NCBI GenBank assembly: GCA_016202695.1
Contig: JACQOE010000025.1
Span: 1-64,000 of the forward strand
From: Pseudomonadota bacterium
GTDB lineage: Bacteria > Pseudomonadota > Alphaproteobacteria > JACQOE01
DNA: 64,000 nt
Direction of reading: 5' to 3'
The position numbers and the translations under genes are program-made. The notes below the pieces were generated by a model, which saw nothing but the letters and a program-made list of their open reading frames with translations, was not told the origin of the DNA and made no database searches. Below are positions 17,133-26,019 of this stretch, one piece after another (positions within the stretch are counted from its first letter, which is position 1; every line of letters begins with the position of its first letter).

Positions 17133-17921
17133 TCAGTCGCGCTTGATGCCGCGGATCTCCTTGGCCCGCGCCGAGGCCGCCTGGAGGAGGAAGGCGAGGT
17201 CGCTGTTGGTGGTGAGGAAGCGGAAACCCATCTTGAGGTACTTGGCGAAGAGGCCCGGATCGCGCACCCCGCCCATGCCGGCGAAGCGGCCGTGCCGGCG
17301 CGCCGCCGCGATCACTCGCTCGAACGCCTTGGCCACCTCGGGGTGATCGAACTGGCCGGTGAGGCCCATCTCGGCCAGGAGGTCGGAGGTGCCGACGTGG
17401 ATCACGTCGATGCCGTCGATGGCCGCGATCGAATCGACGTTGGCGATCGCCTCGGGCGTCTCCAGCATCACCGCGAGGAGCGTGTTCTGGTTGAGAGTGC
17501 GGGTGGCCTCGGCGAGCGGCATCGGCTCGAAGCCGAGCTGGACGTAGTTCCCCATCACCGAGCGATGGCCCACGGGCGGGAACTTGCAGGCGGCGACCGC
17601 GGCGCGCGCCTCCTCAGCCGTGTTCACGTGCGGGACGATGATCCCCATTGCGCCGCCGTCGAGCACGCGGCTGGCGTGGAAGTGCTGGTGGCCGGGGACC
17701 CGCACGATGGGCGTGACGCCCGAGTCGAGCGCGGCGATGCAGATCTCGACCGCGGTCGCGATCGACATGGTGTTGTGCTCCATGTCCACCGAGACCCAGT
17801 CGTGGCCCGAGGCCCTGGCGAGGCGGGCGGCGTCGCCGGTGCGCGAGAGCCGGAGGATCAACCCCAGGGCCAGATCGCCCGCGCGAAGCTTCTTGAGCGT
17901 GGTGTTCTCGACGGCCGGCAT
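17133..17921 (-). CDS. HpcH/HpaI aldolase family protein, copy 2
   Basis: This 262-residue protein is similar to copy 1 along its whole length, sharing EHNTMSI, IVRVPGH, the PPVGHRSV segment, the MLETPEAI Glu strand and GTSDLLAEMG. The metal- and oxyacid-binding positions appear intact in both copies. The two genes run in tandem on the minus strand with a 128-base spacer and probably arose by duplication. Different aldehyde or keto-acid specificities are the likely reason for keeping both. Upstream lies the repeat-rich gap beginning at 17922. Confidence 0.88.
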   Translation of the reverse strand: MPAVENTTLKKLRAGDLALGLILRLSRTGDAARLARASGHDWVSVDMEHNTMSIATAVEICIAALDSGVTPIVRVPGHQHFHASRVLDGGAMGIIVPHVNTAEEARAAVAACKFPPVGHRSVMGNYVQLGFEPMPLAEATRTLNQNTLLAVMLETPEAIANVDSIAAIDGIDVIHVGTSDLLAEMGLTGQFDHPEVAKAFERVIAAARRHGRFAGMGGVRDPGLFAKYLKMGFRFLTTNSDLAFLLQAASARAKEIRGIKRD

Positions 17922-18019
17922 GGCTTCCCCCCATCAGGTCTCAGAGACGGGCGCGATTATAGAGGGGTGGGCCGCGGCCGTCACCGCGCGCCGGACCGGG
18001 CAGTGACTCATTTTGAATC

Positions 18020-18147
18020 CCCTCACCCTTCGACAGGCCCCCGGGTCAAGCCCGGGGACAGGCTTGAGGCGTGAGGCGGACCCCGGCTCGGAGGCCGGGG
18101 CAGGTTTTCAAGCCCTCATGCTGAGCGCGTCGAAGCATGAGGGCAAA
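18020..18147. repeat. Dispersed inverted repeat cluster
   Basis: Several nested inverted repeats occur here: cccgggtcaagcccgggg, ccccggctcggaggccgggg, and a pair built from ccctcatgctgagcgcgtcg and its near-complement cgaagcatgagggc. They resemble the short genome-scattered palindromes of alphaproteobacteria. No protein-like reading frame covers them. Confidence 0.75.
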
Positions 18148-18314
18148 GTGAGACACCACTCGGCGGCGGATGCGGAAAGAGCAGGGGCGCGGGAAGCCCC
18201 GCTCCCCGCGCCCCTTTTGCCTTGGCTCGCCCGGCGCTGCGCCGCCGGGCGGCGGGCGCGCCCGGCTAGAGGTGAGATTCTGACGGATGAAACCTGACGT
18301 CTCTGCTTTCACTC
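18148..18314. other. Spacer between repeats, no gene seen
   Basis: Together with the flanking repeats this lies in a gap from 17922 to 18450. I see no coding pattern. A hairpin-rich GC stretch (ccttggctcgcccggcgctg onward) is present but has no T-run. Confidence 0.4.
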
Positions 18315-18412
18315 GTCACCCCGGCCGAGCGCAGCGAGAGCCGGGGTCCATCGCGTGCCTGGAGAGATGGACCCCGGGTCGCGCGGCTTTGCCGCTTGCC
18401 CGGGGTGACGAT
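18315..18412. repeat. Full copy of the palindromic repeat seen at the window start
   Basis: The outer arms gtcaccccgg (18315-18324) and ccggggtgac (18400-18409) are perfect complements and enclose two inner hairpins. The right half matches bases 1-40 of the window. The flank that follows (tgaaacgg, then gactcat) recurs beside the repeat at 20524-20606. Confidence 0.85.
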
Positions 18413-18450
18413 GACTGAAACGGTGGGACTCATCTGTTTGGTTCGATCCG

Positions 18451-18780
18451 CTAGAACCGGACGGCGAAGGTCGCGCCGACGAAGTGCACCACGTAGTCCG
18501 GGCTGTCGTTGCCCCAGGTGATGACGTTCGCCAGCCTGTTCACATCGACGTTGTCGAGCGCAAAGTCGTTGGTGCTGTACTGCTCGTAGCGATAGCCGAC
18601 TTTCGCCGTCATCGCCTTGTTGAGGTTGTACTTCGCGAACAGGCCCAGGCTGTTGAGCGTCGACTTGACGGCCGGCAGCGGGGCCGAGGTCAGGGCCGTC
18701 CCCGAGGCGAAGTCGTAGTTCGTGGTCGATACCGAGAAAGCGTACTCGGCCCCGACGTTGCGGTGCATCGGCAAGCGCAT
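18451..18780 (-). pseudogene. C-terminal fragment of an MtrB/PioB-type outer-membrane porin
   Basis: The 109-residue frame ends like MtrB/PioB beta-barrels. It has alternating strands (LGLFAKYNLNKAMTAKVGYR), then YEQYSTNDFALDN, then GNDSPDYVVHFVGATFAVRF with a terminal Phe, as needed for outer-membrane assembly. MtrB/PioB proteins sheath multiheme cytochromes for electron transfer across the outer membrane and are normally around 700 residues or more. Here only the last few strands remain, with no signal peptide. The DNA immediately upstream (18781-18830) is AT-rich with a run of T and shows no continuation in any frame. No decaheme cytochrome gene is in the window. I read this as a gene remnant left by deletion. 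Confidence 0.7.
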
Positions 18781-18962
18781 TGAGTTGGATCAAATATTTT
18801 TTTACAGATTCGAAACGATTTCCTGCTGTTGCCGTAGTGCCGCAGTGCGGGCCACCGCCCGGGACCCGGTGGAGCGCGTGGACCAAGACGCCTATGCTGG
18901 CCTGGACAGGCCCCGGCCGCCCCCCGCGGCCCGGTATCCGCAACCATCGGCGGAGGTGAGGC

Positions 18963-19478
18963 ATGCGCACCCTGTTCCTGATGCGCCACGCGAAGTCGGC
19001 ATGGGACGACGCCCCGGCGGAGGACCACGACCGGCCGCTGGATGCGCGCGGCGAACGGGCGGCGCTCGTCATCGGCCGGTACCTGCGCCAGCAGGGCGCG
19101 GCGCCCGAGGTCGCGCTCCTCTCCACCGCGCGCCGGGTGCGGGAGACCTTCGAGTTGGTCGTCTCGCAGCTCGCGCGCGCCCCCACGGCCGAGTGGCGGA
19201 GCGATCTCTACCTAGCCGACGAGGAGCAGATGCTTGCCGGCCTGAAGCGTCTCCCCGCCACGGCGGCGGACGTGCTGATGATCGGGCACAACCCGGGAAC
19301 GGCACTGTTCGCCGCCCGCTTCGCCGGCCGCGGCGAGCGGGACGCGCTGGCGAGTCTCGCCCGGCGGAAGTTCCCGACCGCCGCGCTCGCCATCTTCCGG
19401 ATCGCCAAGGCATGGGCGAAGCTCCGCTTCGGCGACGCCGAGGCGGTTTCGTTCGTCCTGCCGAAGGACCTTGTCTAG
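18963..19478 (+). CDS. SixA-like histidine phosphatase family protein
   Basis: This 171-residue protein of the histidine phosphatase superfamily has the catalytic RHAKS motif at residues 8-12, an STARRVRET segment, and the second His in IGHNPG. Size and motif match SixA, which removes phosphate from phosphohistidine on signalling or phosphotransfer proteins in the cytoplasm. It is followed after 24 bases by a CHAD-domain gene on the same strand. These two families are often neighbours and may act together in phosphate or polyphosphate biology. That link is inference. Confidence 0.88.
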   Translation: MRTLFLMRHAKSAWDDAPAEDHDRPLDARGERAALVIGRYLRQQGAAPEVALLSTARRVRETFELVVSQLARAPTAEWRSDLYLADEEQMLAGLKRLPATAADVLMIGHNPGTALFAARFAGRGERDALASLARRKFPTAALAIFRIAKAWAKLRFGDAEAVSFVLPKDLV

Positions 19479-19502
19479 GATCGCGGAGCACGGCCGGTCG
19501 AC

Positions 19503-20471
19503 ATGAGCAGCGGGCCAACCCTCGTCGCCTTCCCGCGCCGCCGCCCGCGCAAGGCGCCCGCCAGCCGGCTCGAACGCGGGATGAGCGCCGCCGCCGCCTT
19601 CCAGGCGCTCGCCGAGGACGGCCTCGACCACCTCCGCGAGAGCGCCACGGCCGTGGTCGAGACCCGCGGGCCGGAGGCCGTGCACCAGACGCGGGTCGCG
19701 GTGCGCCGGCTGCGCACGGCGCTCCGCCTGTTCCGCAATCCGCTCGCGCTGGGCGAGCGGGCGCGCGCGCTTTCGGCCGAGCTGCGCTGGCTCGCCGGCG
19801 AGCTGGGCGCGACGCGCGAGTGGGACGTCTTCATCGCCGGCGTGCTCCGGCCGGCCGCCGCCACGAACAGACAAAAACGAGCCCTCGCCCTCCTGATCGG
19901 CGACGCCGAGAGCCTGCGCGATCGGGCCTGCGCCGGGGCGGCGGCCACGCTCGGCTCGCCCCGCGCCGCCGCCCTCTTCCGCGACCTCGAGTCCTGGCTC
20001 GGCGAGGGCGGCTGGCGCGCCGAGGGCGGGGGCGGGAGAGGTGGCGAGACGGCGGAGCGCGACCGGCCGATTCTCGCTCTCGCCGGCCGGCTGCTGGAGA
20101 GGCGCCGGCGGCGCGTGCTCAAGGACGGGCGCGGCTTCAAGCGGCTTTCGCCCGCGGAGCGGCACCGGCTCCGCCTCAAGGTCAAGGCGCTCCGCTACGC
20201 CGCCGACTTCTTTGCGCCCCTGTTCGCGGCCGAGGCCGCCGGGCCCTGCCTCGGCGCCCTCGCCGCGCTTCAGGACGCGCTTGGCGCGGCGAACGACCGG
20301 GCGGCGGCGCTCGACCTCCTGGCCAGGCTCGGGGCCGAAACCGGTTCGCCCTCGCGCCGGTGGGCGCTGGGTGCGGTCGAGGACTGGCTCGCCGTCCGCG
20401 CCGAGGACACCGAGGCCACGGCCCGACCGGCCTGGAAGGCGTTCAGGGCGCGCGATCCCTTCTGGGCCTGA
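19503..20471 (+). CDS. CHAD domain-containing protein
   Basis: This 322-residue helical protein carries the CHAD signature: VHQTRVAVRRLRTALRLF near residues 59-76, further Arg/Lys and His-rich helices such as HRLRLKVKALRYAADFF, and an ALGAANDRAAALDLLARLG segment towards the end. CHAD domains have conserved basic residues that bind polyphosphate and can localise to polyphosphate granules. The CYTH domain with which CHAD is often fused is absent. The gene is probably cotranscribed with the upstream sixA-like gene. Confidence 0.88.
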   Translation: MSSGPTLVAFPRRRPRKAPASRLERGMSAAAAFQALAEDGLDHLRESATAVVETRGPEAVHQTRVAVRRLRTALRLFRNPLALGERARALSAELRWLAGELGATREWDVFIAGVLRPAAATNRQKRALALLIGDAESLRDRACAGAAATLGSPRAAALFRDLESWLGEGGWRAEGGGGRGGETAERDRPILALAGRLLERRRRRVLKDGRGFKRLSPAERHRLRLKVKALRYAADFFAPLFAAEAAGPCLGALAALQDALGAANDRAAALDLLARLGAETGSPSRRWALGAVEDWLAVRAEDTEATARPAWKAFRARDPFWA

Positions 20472-20523
20472 GCGTCCGGCTGGAAATGAAGGCGTATTTC
20501 TCAATCAGTTACGCGCCATCCTC

Positions 20524-20606
20524 GTCATTCCCGCGCAAGCGGGAATCCAGGCTTGCCGCGGTGTAGCCGCTTCGACATAGACCCCCGCCGTCGCGGGGGT
20601 GACGAT
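20524..20606. repeat. Composite palindromic repeat, inverse of the copy at 3005-3077
   Basis: The hairpin gtcattcccgcgcaagcggg and a second hairpin, acccccgccgtcgcgggggt, form the same pair as at 3005-3077 but in the opposite orientation and with a longer middle. It lies between convergent genes and may form a bidirectional stem-loop. Confidence 0.8.
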
Positions 20607-20639
20607 TTAAGCCGTTGAAACGGCTCGACTCATTTCGAG

Positions 20640-23012
20640 TCAGGCTCTCAAGCACCACTCCCGCCACAGCGACCGGTATGCCCCTTCGAGGGCGCGGGCG
20701 AGGCCGGACGCGTCCATCAGTGGCGATGCGGCGAGCCGCGGGCGAAGCTCGGCGCGAAGCCGGCCGCGCTGGGCGCGATCGGCGGCGAGGGCCGCGGCCA
20801 GGGCGACGTACCCTTCCTCGTCCCCGGCGACAAGATCGCCGAGACCCGCCGCCGAGAGGAGACTCGCTCCCACCCGCGCCGCGTGCGTCTTGCCGGCCAG
20901 CGTCACCACCGGGACACCCATCCACAGCGCCTCGCAGGTCGTGGTGGTGCCGTTATAGGGGAAGCTGTCGAGCGCCACGTCGACCTGATGATAGGCGGCG
21001 AAATGCGCGCCCAAGCCGGGGTCGCGCCCCCGCAGGGTGAGCCGGTCCGGCCCGACTCCTTCGGCGGCGAACGCCGCCCGAACCCGCGCCGCGAGGCCGG
21101 GATCGTCCAGCCCGCGATACTTGAGGAGGAGCCCCGCCTCGGGAACCGCGCTTAAGAGCCGCGCCCAGGCGGCGATCGCCGCCGGGCTCAGCTTGGCGAC
21201 GTTGTTGAAGGAGGCGAAAGTGAGCGGGGCGCCCTCCGCCCGCGCCATCGGCGCGGGCGCCTCCGCCGGCGGGGCATAGCAGAGGAAGGCGGGGGCGAGG
21301 CGGACCAGCCGCTCCACGTGCCGCGCCTCGGCCGCCCCGGGCGGATCGGCCGTCGCGTCGGTGATCCGGAAGTCCATTGCCGAGAGGCCGGTCGTATTGG
21401 GATAGCCGATCCAGCTTCCCTGCAGGGGCGCGGGCTTCCTCGCCATCACCAGCATGGCGCGCGGCCAGGTGTGGCCGGCGAGATCGACGAGGATATCGAT
21501 CCGATCGGCGCGGATCGCCTCGGCGATGGCCGAGGGCACGAGGCCGGCCACGGAGCGCCAGAGGTCGGCGTGCGCACGCAGCCGCTCGGTCACGGAATCG
21601 GGGCGGACGACGTCGGCATAGCAGGCCACCTCGACGGCGCCGCGGTCGTGGGCGGCGAGCACGGGGGCGATGAAGTACGCAACCGAGTGCTCGCGGAGAT
21701 CGGGCGAGAGGTAGCCGACGCGAAGCCGGCGCTCGGCGTCGGGAGCGTTGGCGTGCGCGCGCCAGGCGGCGCGGAGCGGCGCCGCGATCCGCTCGTCCCA
21801 CTGCCGGTGCTCGGCCAGGACGAGGTCGGGATCGGCGCCCTCGCCGACGCCGTAGGCGAGCGCCAGCAGCAGGTGGCTTCGCGCCGCCGCGTCGCCCGGG
21901 TCGATGGCGAGCGCGGCGCGGGCCTCGGCGATCGCCTCCCCGTGGCGGGCGTCGGCGAGGAGCACGATCGAGAGGTTGAGCCGCGCGCGCGTGCCGCCGG
22001 GCTCAAGGGCGACGGCCTCGCGGAGCTCCGCCTCCGCCTCGCCGAGCCGGTCGAGCTTCTGGAGGAGCGCGCCAAGCCCGTTGCGGGCGGCGACCAAACT
22101 GGGGTCGAGCGAGACCGCGCGCCGAAATGCGGCCTCTGCCCCGGCCGCCTCGCCGAGCGCGGTGAGCGCGGCCCCGAGATTGGCGTTGAGGCGGGCGCTC
22201 CCGGGATGGCGCGCGAGGCCCGCGCGTGAGGCCGCGGCCGCTTCCTCGATCCGGCCCGCGCGCTGGAGCGCCGCCGAGAGGTTGACCGCGCCCTCGTGCG
22301 ATCCGGGATCGAGGGCGAGTGCCCGCCGCGCCGCCTGCTCGGCCTCCTCGGCGCGGTCCAGCGCGATCAGGATCGCGGCCCGGTTGGCGTGCAGCTCGGG
22401 GTCGTTGGGGGCGGGCGCGGCCGCGGCATCGGCCTCGGCCAGCGCCTCGGCGTATCGTCCCTCCTCGGCGAGGAGCGCAGCGAGGTTCGCCCGCGCCGGC
22501 AGGAAGTCGCCCGCGCGCGCCAGGGCGCGGCGGAGCGCGGCCTCGGCCTCGGCCGTGGCGCCCCGCGCCTTGAGCGCGAGCGCGAGCAGGTTGAGGAGGC
22601 CGGGCGCCTCGGCATCGCGCGCGAGGCCGGCCCGTGCGCCCGCCTCGGCCTCTTCCGTCCGCCCCGCTTGCAGGAGGAGCGCGGCGCGTGCCGCGTGCGC
22701 CTCGCGGTGGCCGGGGTCGAGGGCGAGGGTGCGCGCGAACGCGGCCAGCGCTTCCTCGACCCGGCCGGCCCGGCGAAGGGCGGCGCCGAGGCCGGCCGTG
22801 TATCGGGCCCGATCGGGCGCGGCGCGGCAGGCGGCCTCGAGCCGGGCGACGGCCTCGCCGGCGCGCCCCGCCCTCGAGGCCAGCATCCCGGCGAGGTAGA
22901 GCGCCTCGGGATCGCCCGGCGTCTCGGCCAGCGCGCGGGCGCAGAGCCGCTCGGCCTCGGCCTGCCGGCCGGCGCGGTGATGCGCGAGTGCGCGTTCGAG
23001 AAGGCTCGCCAT
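20640..23012 (-). CDS. TPR protein with C-terminal GT41 (SPINDLY/OGT-like) glycosyltransferase
   Basis: This 790-residue protein starts at 23012 (MASLLERALAHHRAG). The N-terminal two thirds is a run of about twelve tetratricopeptide repeats of 34 residues. The C-terminal third has GT41 marks: RVGYLSPDLREHSV, DILVDLAGHT, IGYPNTTGL, FASFNNVAKLSP, and DSFPYNGTTTTCEALWMGVPVVTL. GT41 enzymes transfer a sugar from a nucleotide donor to protein Ser/Thr or Asn. In bacteria, targets include flagellin and surface proteins. The target here is unknown and no flagellar gene is nearby. A longer frame upstream overlaps the divergent NUDIX gene and is not used. Confidence 0.9.
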   Translation of the reverse strand: MASLLERALAHHRAGRQAEAERLCARALAETPGDPEALYLAGMLASRAGRAGEAVARLEAACRAAPDRARYTAGLGAALRRAGRVEEALAAFARTLALDPGHREAHAARAALLLQAGRTEEAEAGARAGLARDAEAPGLLNLLALALKARGATAEAEAALRRALARAGDFLPARANLAALLAEEGRYAEALAEADAAAAPAPNDPELHANRAAILIALDRAEEAEQAARRALALDPGSHEGAVNLSAALQRAGRIEEAAAASRAGLARHPGSARLNANLGAALTALGEAAGAEAAFRRAVSLDPSLVAARNGLGALLQKLDRLGEAEAELREAVALEPGGTRARLNLSIVLLADARHGEAIAEARAALAIDPGDAAARSHLLLALAYGVGEGADPDLVLAEHRQWDERIAAPLRAAWRAHANAPDAERRLRVGYLSPDLREHSVAYFIAPVLAAHDRGAVEVACYADVVRPDSVTERLRAHADLWRSVAGLVPSAIAEAIRADRIDILVDLAGHTWPRAMLVMARKPAPLQGSWIGYPNTTGLSAMDFRITDATADPPGAAEARHVERLVRLAPAFLCYAPPAEAPAPMARAEGAPLTFASFNNVAKLSPAAIAAWARLLSAVPEAGLLLKYRGLDDPGLAARVRAAFAAEGVGPDRLTLRGRDPGLGAHFAAYHQVDVALDSFPYNGTTTTCEALWMGVPVVTLAGKTHAARVGASLLSAAGLGDLVAGDEEGYVALAAALAADRAQRGRLRAELRPRLAASPLMDASGLARALEGAYRSLWREWCLRA

Positions 23013-23124
23013 GCGGTCCACCCGGCCTCCGGTCCCTCGCCGGAGATTACGGGCGTCCCATGCGGACCCGCAACCGGCCCGTCCTGTTGCATCGCCGGCG
23101 CGATTGTCCCACCCTCGGCGCCGC

Positions 23125-23817
23125 ATGAGCGCGACAAAGCCACGAAGCGAGGGGCGCCGGCGGGCGGTGAGGCCGCGCGACGCGGCCTCGCTGGTCCTGC
23201 TCCGGCGGACGGGCGGGCGGATCGAGGTGCTGATGGGCCAGCGCCATCCGGGCCACGCCTTCATGCCCAACCGGTTCGTCTTCCCCGGCGGCAGCGTCGA
23301 CCGGAGCGACCGTTACGTCCGCCCGGCGACGCCGCTCCGGCCCGAGGTGGCGGAGGCGCTAGAGCGCGGGGCGACGTCGGCGCGGGCGCGGGCACTCGCC
23401 ATCGCCGCCGTCCGCGAGACCTTCGAGGAGACGGGCCTCAGGGTCGGTGCGCCTGCCGAGGCCCCGGCCCGCGTTCCCGCCACCTGGCGCGGCTTCCTGG
23501 ATCGGGGCCTAGCGCCGGCCCTCGGTGCCCTCGGCTACTTCTGCCGGGCGATCACGCCGCCCGCGCATCCGATCCGCTTCGACGCCCGCTTCTTTCTTGC
23601 CGATGCCGAGGCCGCGAGCGGTGAGCTCAAGAGCAACGGCGAGCTTCAGTACCTGCAATGGCTGACCCTCGAGGAGGCGCTGGCGCTGCCGCTGGCCCGC
23701 ATCACCCACGACGTGCTCGAGGAGGCGGTGCGGGCGCTCGCCGTACCTCCGGGCGCGCGCCGGCGGATCGCGTTCTTCCGAACGCTCAGGGGCGTTCGCT
23801 CCCGCGGCGAACAGTAG
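23125..23817 (+). CDS. NUDIX hydrolase
   Basis: This 230-residue protein has a NUDIX-type catalytic helix, AVRETFEETGLRV, matching REUxEExGU. It follows a strand with FVFPGGSVDRSD, which supplies the glycine-rich start of the fold. NUDIX enzymes hydrolyse nucleoside diphosphates linked to another group, such as CoA, sugars or nucleotides. The inserted 40 or so residues between FPGG and the NUDIX helix resemble the longer CoA- or ADP-ribose-type members. It ends 3 bases before the convergent metallo-hydrolase gene. An earlier ATG at 23011 adds a basic low-complexity tail that overlaps the TPR gene start. Confidence 0.87.
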   Translation: MSATKPRSEGRRRAVRPRDAASLVLLRRTGGRIEVLMGQRHPGHAFMPNRFVFPGGSVDRSDRYVRPATPLRPEVAEALERGATSARARALAIAAVRETFEETGLRVGAPAEAPARVPATWRGFLDRGLAPALGALGYFCRAITPPAHPIRFDARFFLADAEAASGELKSNGELQYLQWLTLEEALALPLARITHDVLEEAVRALAVPPGARRRIAFFRTLRGVRSRGEQ

Positions 23818-23819
23818 GG

Positions 23820-24713
23820 TTAGGGCGCGTACTCCGACTCCGGCCCCGGGGCGTCCCCGGCGCGCGCCCGGCCGGTCTCGACCATATGGATCAGATGCGC
23901 ATGCACCGAGCGGGCGGCGGCACGCAACAGCGCCTCGGGCAGGTCGACGTAGACCGCGGCGACGATCTCGGGGATGGTGCGCGCGCCGGCGCTAAGCGCA
24001 GCCAGGATCTGGCGCTCGCGCTCCTCGCGGTGGGCGATGACGGCGGCGACGAAGGGCCGCGGATCCAGGATCGGCGGGCCATGCCCGGGGTAATAAACAG
24101 CATCGGCGCGCGCAAGCAGCTTCCGAAGCGAGCCCATGTAGGCGCGCATCTCGCCGTCGGGCGGCGAGATCACCGAGGTCGACCAGCCCATCACGTGGTC
24201 GCCGGAGAAGAGCGCGCGCTCCCCGGCAAGGACGAAGCAGATGTGGTTCGAGCAGTGGCCGGGCGTGTGCAGCGCCTGAAGCGCGAAGCCCTCGCCCTCG
24301 ACCCCGTCGCCATCGGCAAGGCGAACATCCGGGGCGAAGTCGGTATCGCCCCCCTCCTCCACCTTCTCCCCGGGCCGCCCGCTCCCGTGGCGCCCGAAGC
24401 CGAAGGTGGGGGCGCCGGTCTCGGCCTTCAGCCAACCGGCGAGCGGCGAGTGGTCGCGGTGGGTGTGCGTCACCAGGATGTGGGTCACCTCCTCGCCGGC
24501 GAGGGCGGCGCGGAGCGATTCGCGGTGCTCGCGCAGGTCGGGCCCGGGGTCGATCACCGCCACCCGACCGCGCCCGACGATGTAGGTGTTGGTGCCGCGG
24601 AAGGTGAACGGGCCCGGGTTCCGCGCCACCAGCCGGCGGACCGCGGCCGAGAGCGCATCGACGCGCCCGTAGTCGAACGCCATCTCCCTGCGGAACGGAA
24701 TCTCGTCCGCCAT
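23820..24713 (-). CDS. Metallo-beta-lactamase fold hydrolase (LACTB2-like)
   Basis: This 297-residue protein has the zinc-binding THTHRDHSPL motif (HxHxDH), a downstream His in HTPGHCSNHICF, an Asp in LFSGDHVMGW, and a final His in PGHGPPI. The C-terminal 80 residues form a winged-helix-like tail with YVDLPEALLRAAARSVHAHL. Both the fold and the tail resemble the LACTB2 / hydroxyacylglutathione-hydrolase-like group, which cleaves thioesters or RNA ends. It converges on the NUDIX gene and is divergent from the acyl-CoA dehydrogenase gene. Confidence 0.87.
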   Translation of the reverse strand: MADEIPFRREMAFDYGRVDALSAAVRRLVARNPGPFTFRGTNTYIVGRGRVAVIDPGPDLREHRESLRAALAGEEVTHILVTHTHRDHSPLAGWLKAETGAPTFGFGRHGSGRPGEKVEEGGDTDFAPDVRLADGDGVEGEGFALQALHTPGHCSNHICFVLAGERALFSGDHVMGWSTSVISPPDGEMRAYMGSLRKLLARADAVYYPGHGPPILDPRPFVAAVIAHREERERQILAALSAGARTIPEIVAAVYVDLPEALLRAAARSVHAHLIHMVETGRARAGDAPGPESEYAP

Positions 24714-24819
24714 CGCCGGCCTCCTCGGCGACCAACATAGGGCAAGGGAAGAGCGAGGGCCACGGAGCCGCCGCCTCCGGCTATAGTGGGAGCGCGCGTA
24801 TCCGTTGCGGAGGGCCAGC

Positions 24820-26019
24820 ATGGACTTCGATCTCCCGGAAGAGATCGCGCAGGTGAAGGAGTCGGTCCGCCGCTTCTGCGAGGCCGAGATCCTGCCCGCG
24901 ATCGGCGGCTACGAGGCGCGCCGCGAGTTCCCCCGGCCGCTGATCGAGAAGATGGGGGCGGCCGGGTTCTTCGGCGCGGCCTTCCCGGCCGAGTCGGGCG
25001 GAAGCGCGATGGGTTTCCTCGCGGTCGCGGCGATCGCCGAGGAGCTGTCGCGACTCGCGCCCGAGTTCGGCTACGCCATGAACATGCAGGCCATGACCTG
25101 CCCGTTCACGATCTACAACTGGGGAACCGGCGAGCAGGTGCGGCGCTTCGTCCCCGACCTCATCGCCGGGCGCAAGATCGGCATGTTCGCCCTGACCGAG
25201 CCGGGCGGCGGGTCGGACGCGGCCGGCGCGATGCAGACCATCGCCCGGCGCGAGGGCGCCCGCTACCGGCTCAAGGGATCGAAGATGTGGATCACCTTCG
25301 CCGACGTATGCGACGCCGGGCTCCTGTTCGCCAAGACCGACCCCGCCGCCGGGCACCGGGGGATCACCGCCTTCATCGTCGAGCCCGGGTCCGCCCCCGG
25401 CTTCACCGCCCGGCCGATCGAGATGGCGGGCCTTTCCAAGGCGCTTCGAAGCTCGGCGGTCTATCTCGACGACTTCCCGGTCCCGGCCGAGAACCGGCTG
25501 GGGGCCGAGGGCGAAGGCTTCAGGATCGCCATGAGCGCGCTCGAGTTCGGGCGCCTCACGGTCTCGGCGCGCCTCGTCGGTCTTGCCCAGGCCTGCCTGG
25601 AGGAGGCGGTTTCTTACGCCAATTCGCGGGTGATTCGCGGCCAGCCCATCGGCCGCTACCAAATGGTCCAGCACCTGATCGCCGACATGGCGGTGAACGT
25701 GGAGGCGGCGCGCCTGATGGCCTACCGCACCGCCTGGGCGATGCAGACGGGACGGCCGTCGACCCGGGCGGCGGCACAGGGCAAGTACCTCGCCTCGCGG
25801 GCGGCCCGGCACGCGGGCAACGGGGCAGCTGAGATTCTGGCGGCCTACGCGCTTGCGGCCGACTCGAAGGTGGCCAAGCTCAAGGCCTATATCGACATGC
25901 TGTGCGTCGGCGAGGGTACGCCCAACGTGCAGCGCATCCTCATCGCCGAGGACGCGCTGGGACTGAAGGACGCGAACCGGCACGCGGTGAGGAACCGCTT
26001 CGCGGGCATCGCGGGTTAG
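24820..26019 (+). CDS. Acyl-CoA dehydrogenase family protein
   Basis: This 399-residue FAD enzyme has an all-helical N-terminal domain, a FALTEPGGGSDAA beta-domain motif and a KMWITFADVCDAG strand. It also has the C-terminal GRYQMVQHLIADM helix and a GEGTPNVQ segment whose Glu (about residue 365) sits at the usual catalytic-base position. It oxidises an acyl-CoA at the alpha-beta bond and passes electrons to ETF. An agggcc element precedes the ATG at 24820. The stop overlaps by 4 bases that of the convergent CaiB-type gene. Substrate chain type cannot be read from sequence. Confidence 0.9.
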   Translation: MDFDLPEEIAQVKESVRRFCEAEILPAIGGYEARREFPRPLIEKMGAAGFFGAAFPAESGGSAMGFLAVAAIAEELSRLAPEFGYAMNMQAMTCPFTIYNWGTGEQVRRFVPDLIAGRKIGMFALTEPGGGSDAAGAMQTIARREGARYRLKGSKMWITFADVCDAGLLFAKTDPAAGHRGITAFIVEPGSAPGFTARPIEMAGLSKALRSSAVYLDDFPVPAENRLGAEGEGFRIAMSALEFGRLTVSARLVGLAQACLEEAVSYANSRVIRGQPIGRYQMVQHLIADMAVNVEAARLMAYRTAWAMQTGRPSTRAAAQGKYLASRAARHAGNGAAEILAAYALAADSKVAKLKAYIDMLCVGEGTPNVQRILIAEDALGLKDANRHAVRNRFAGIAG

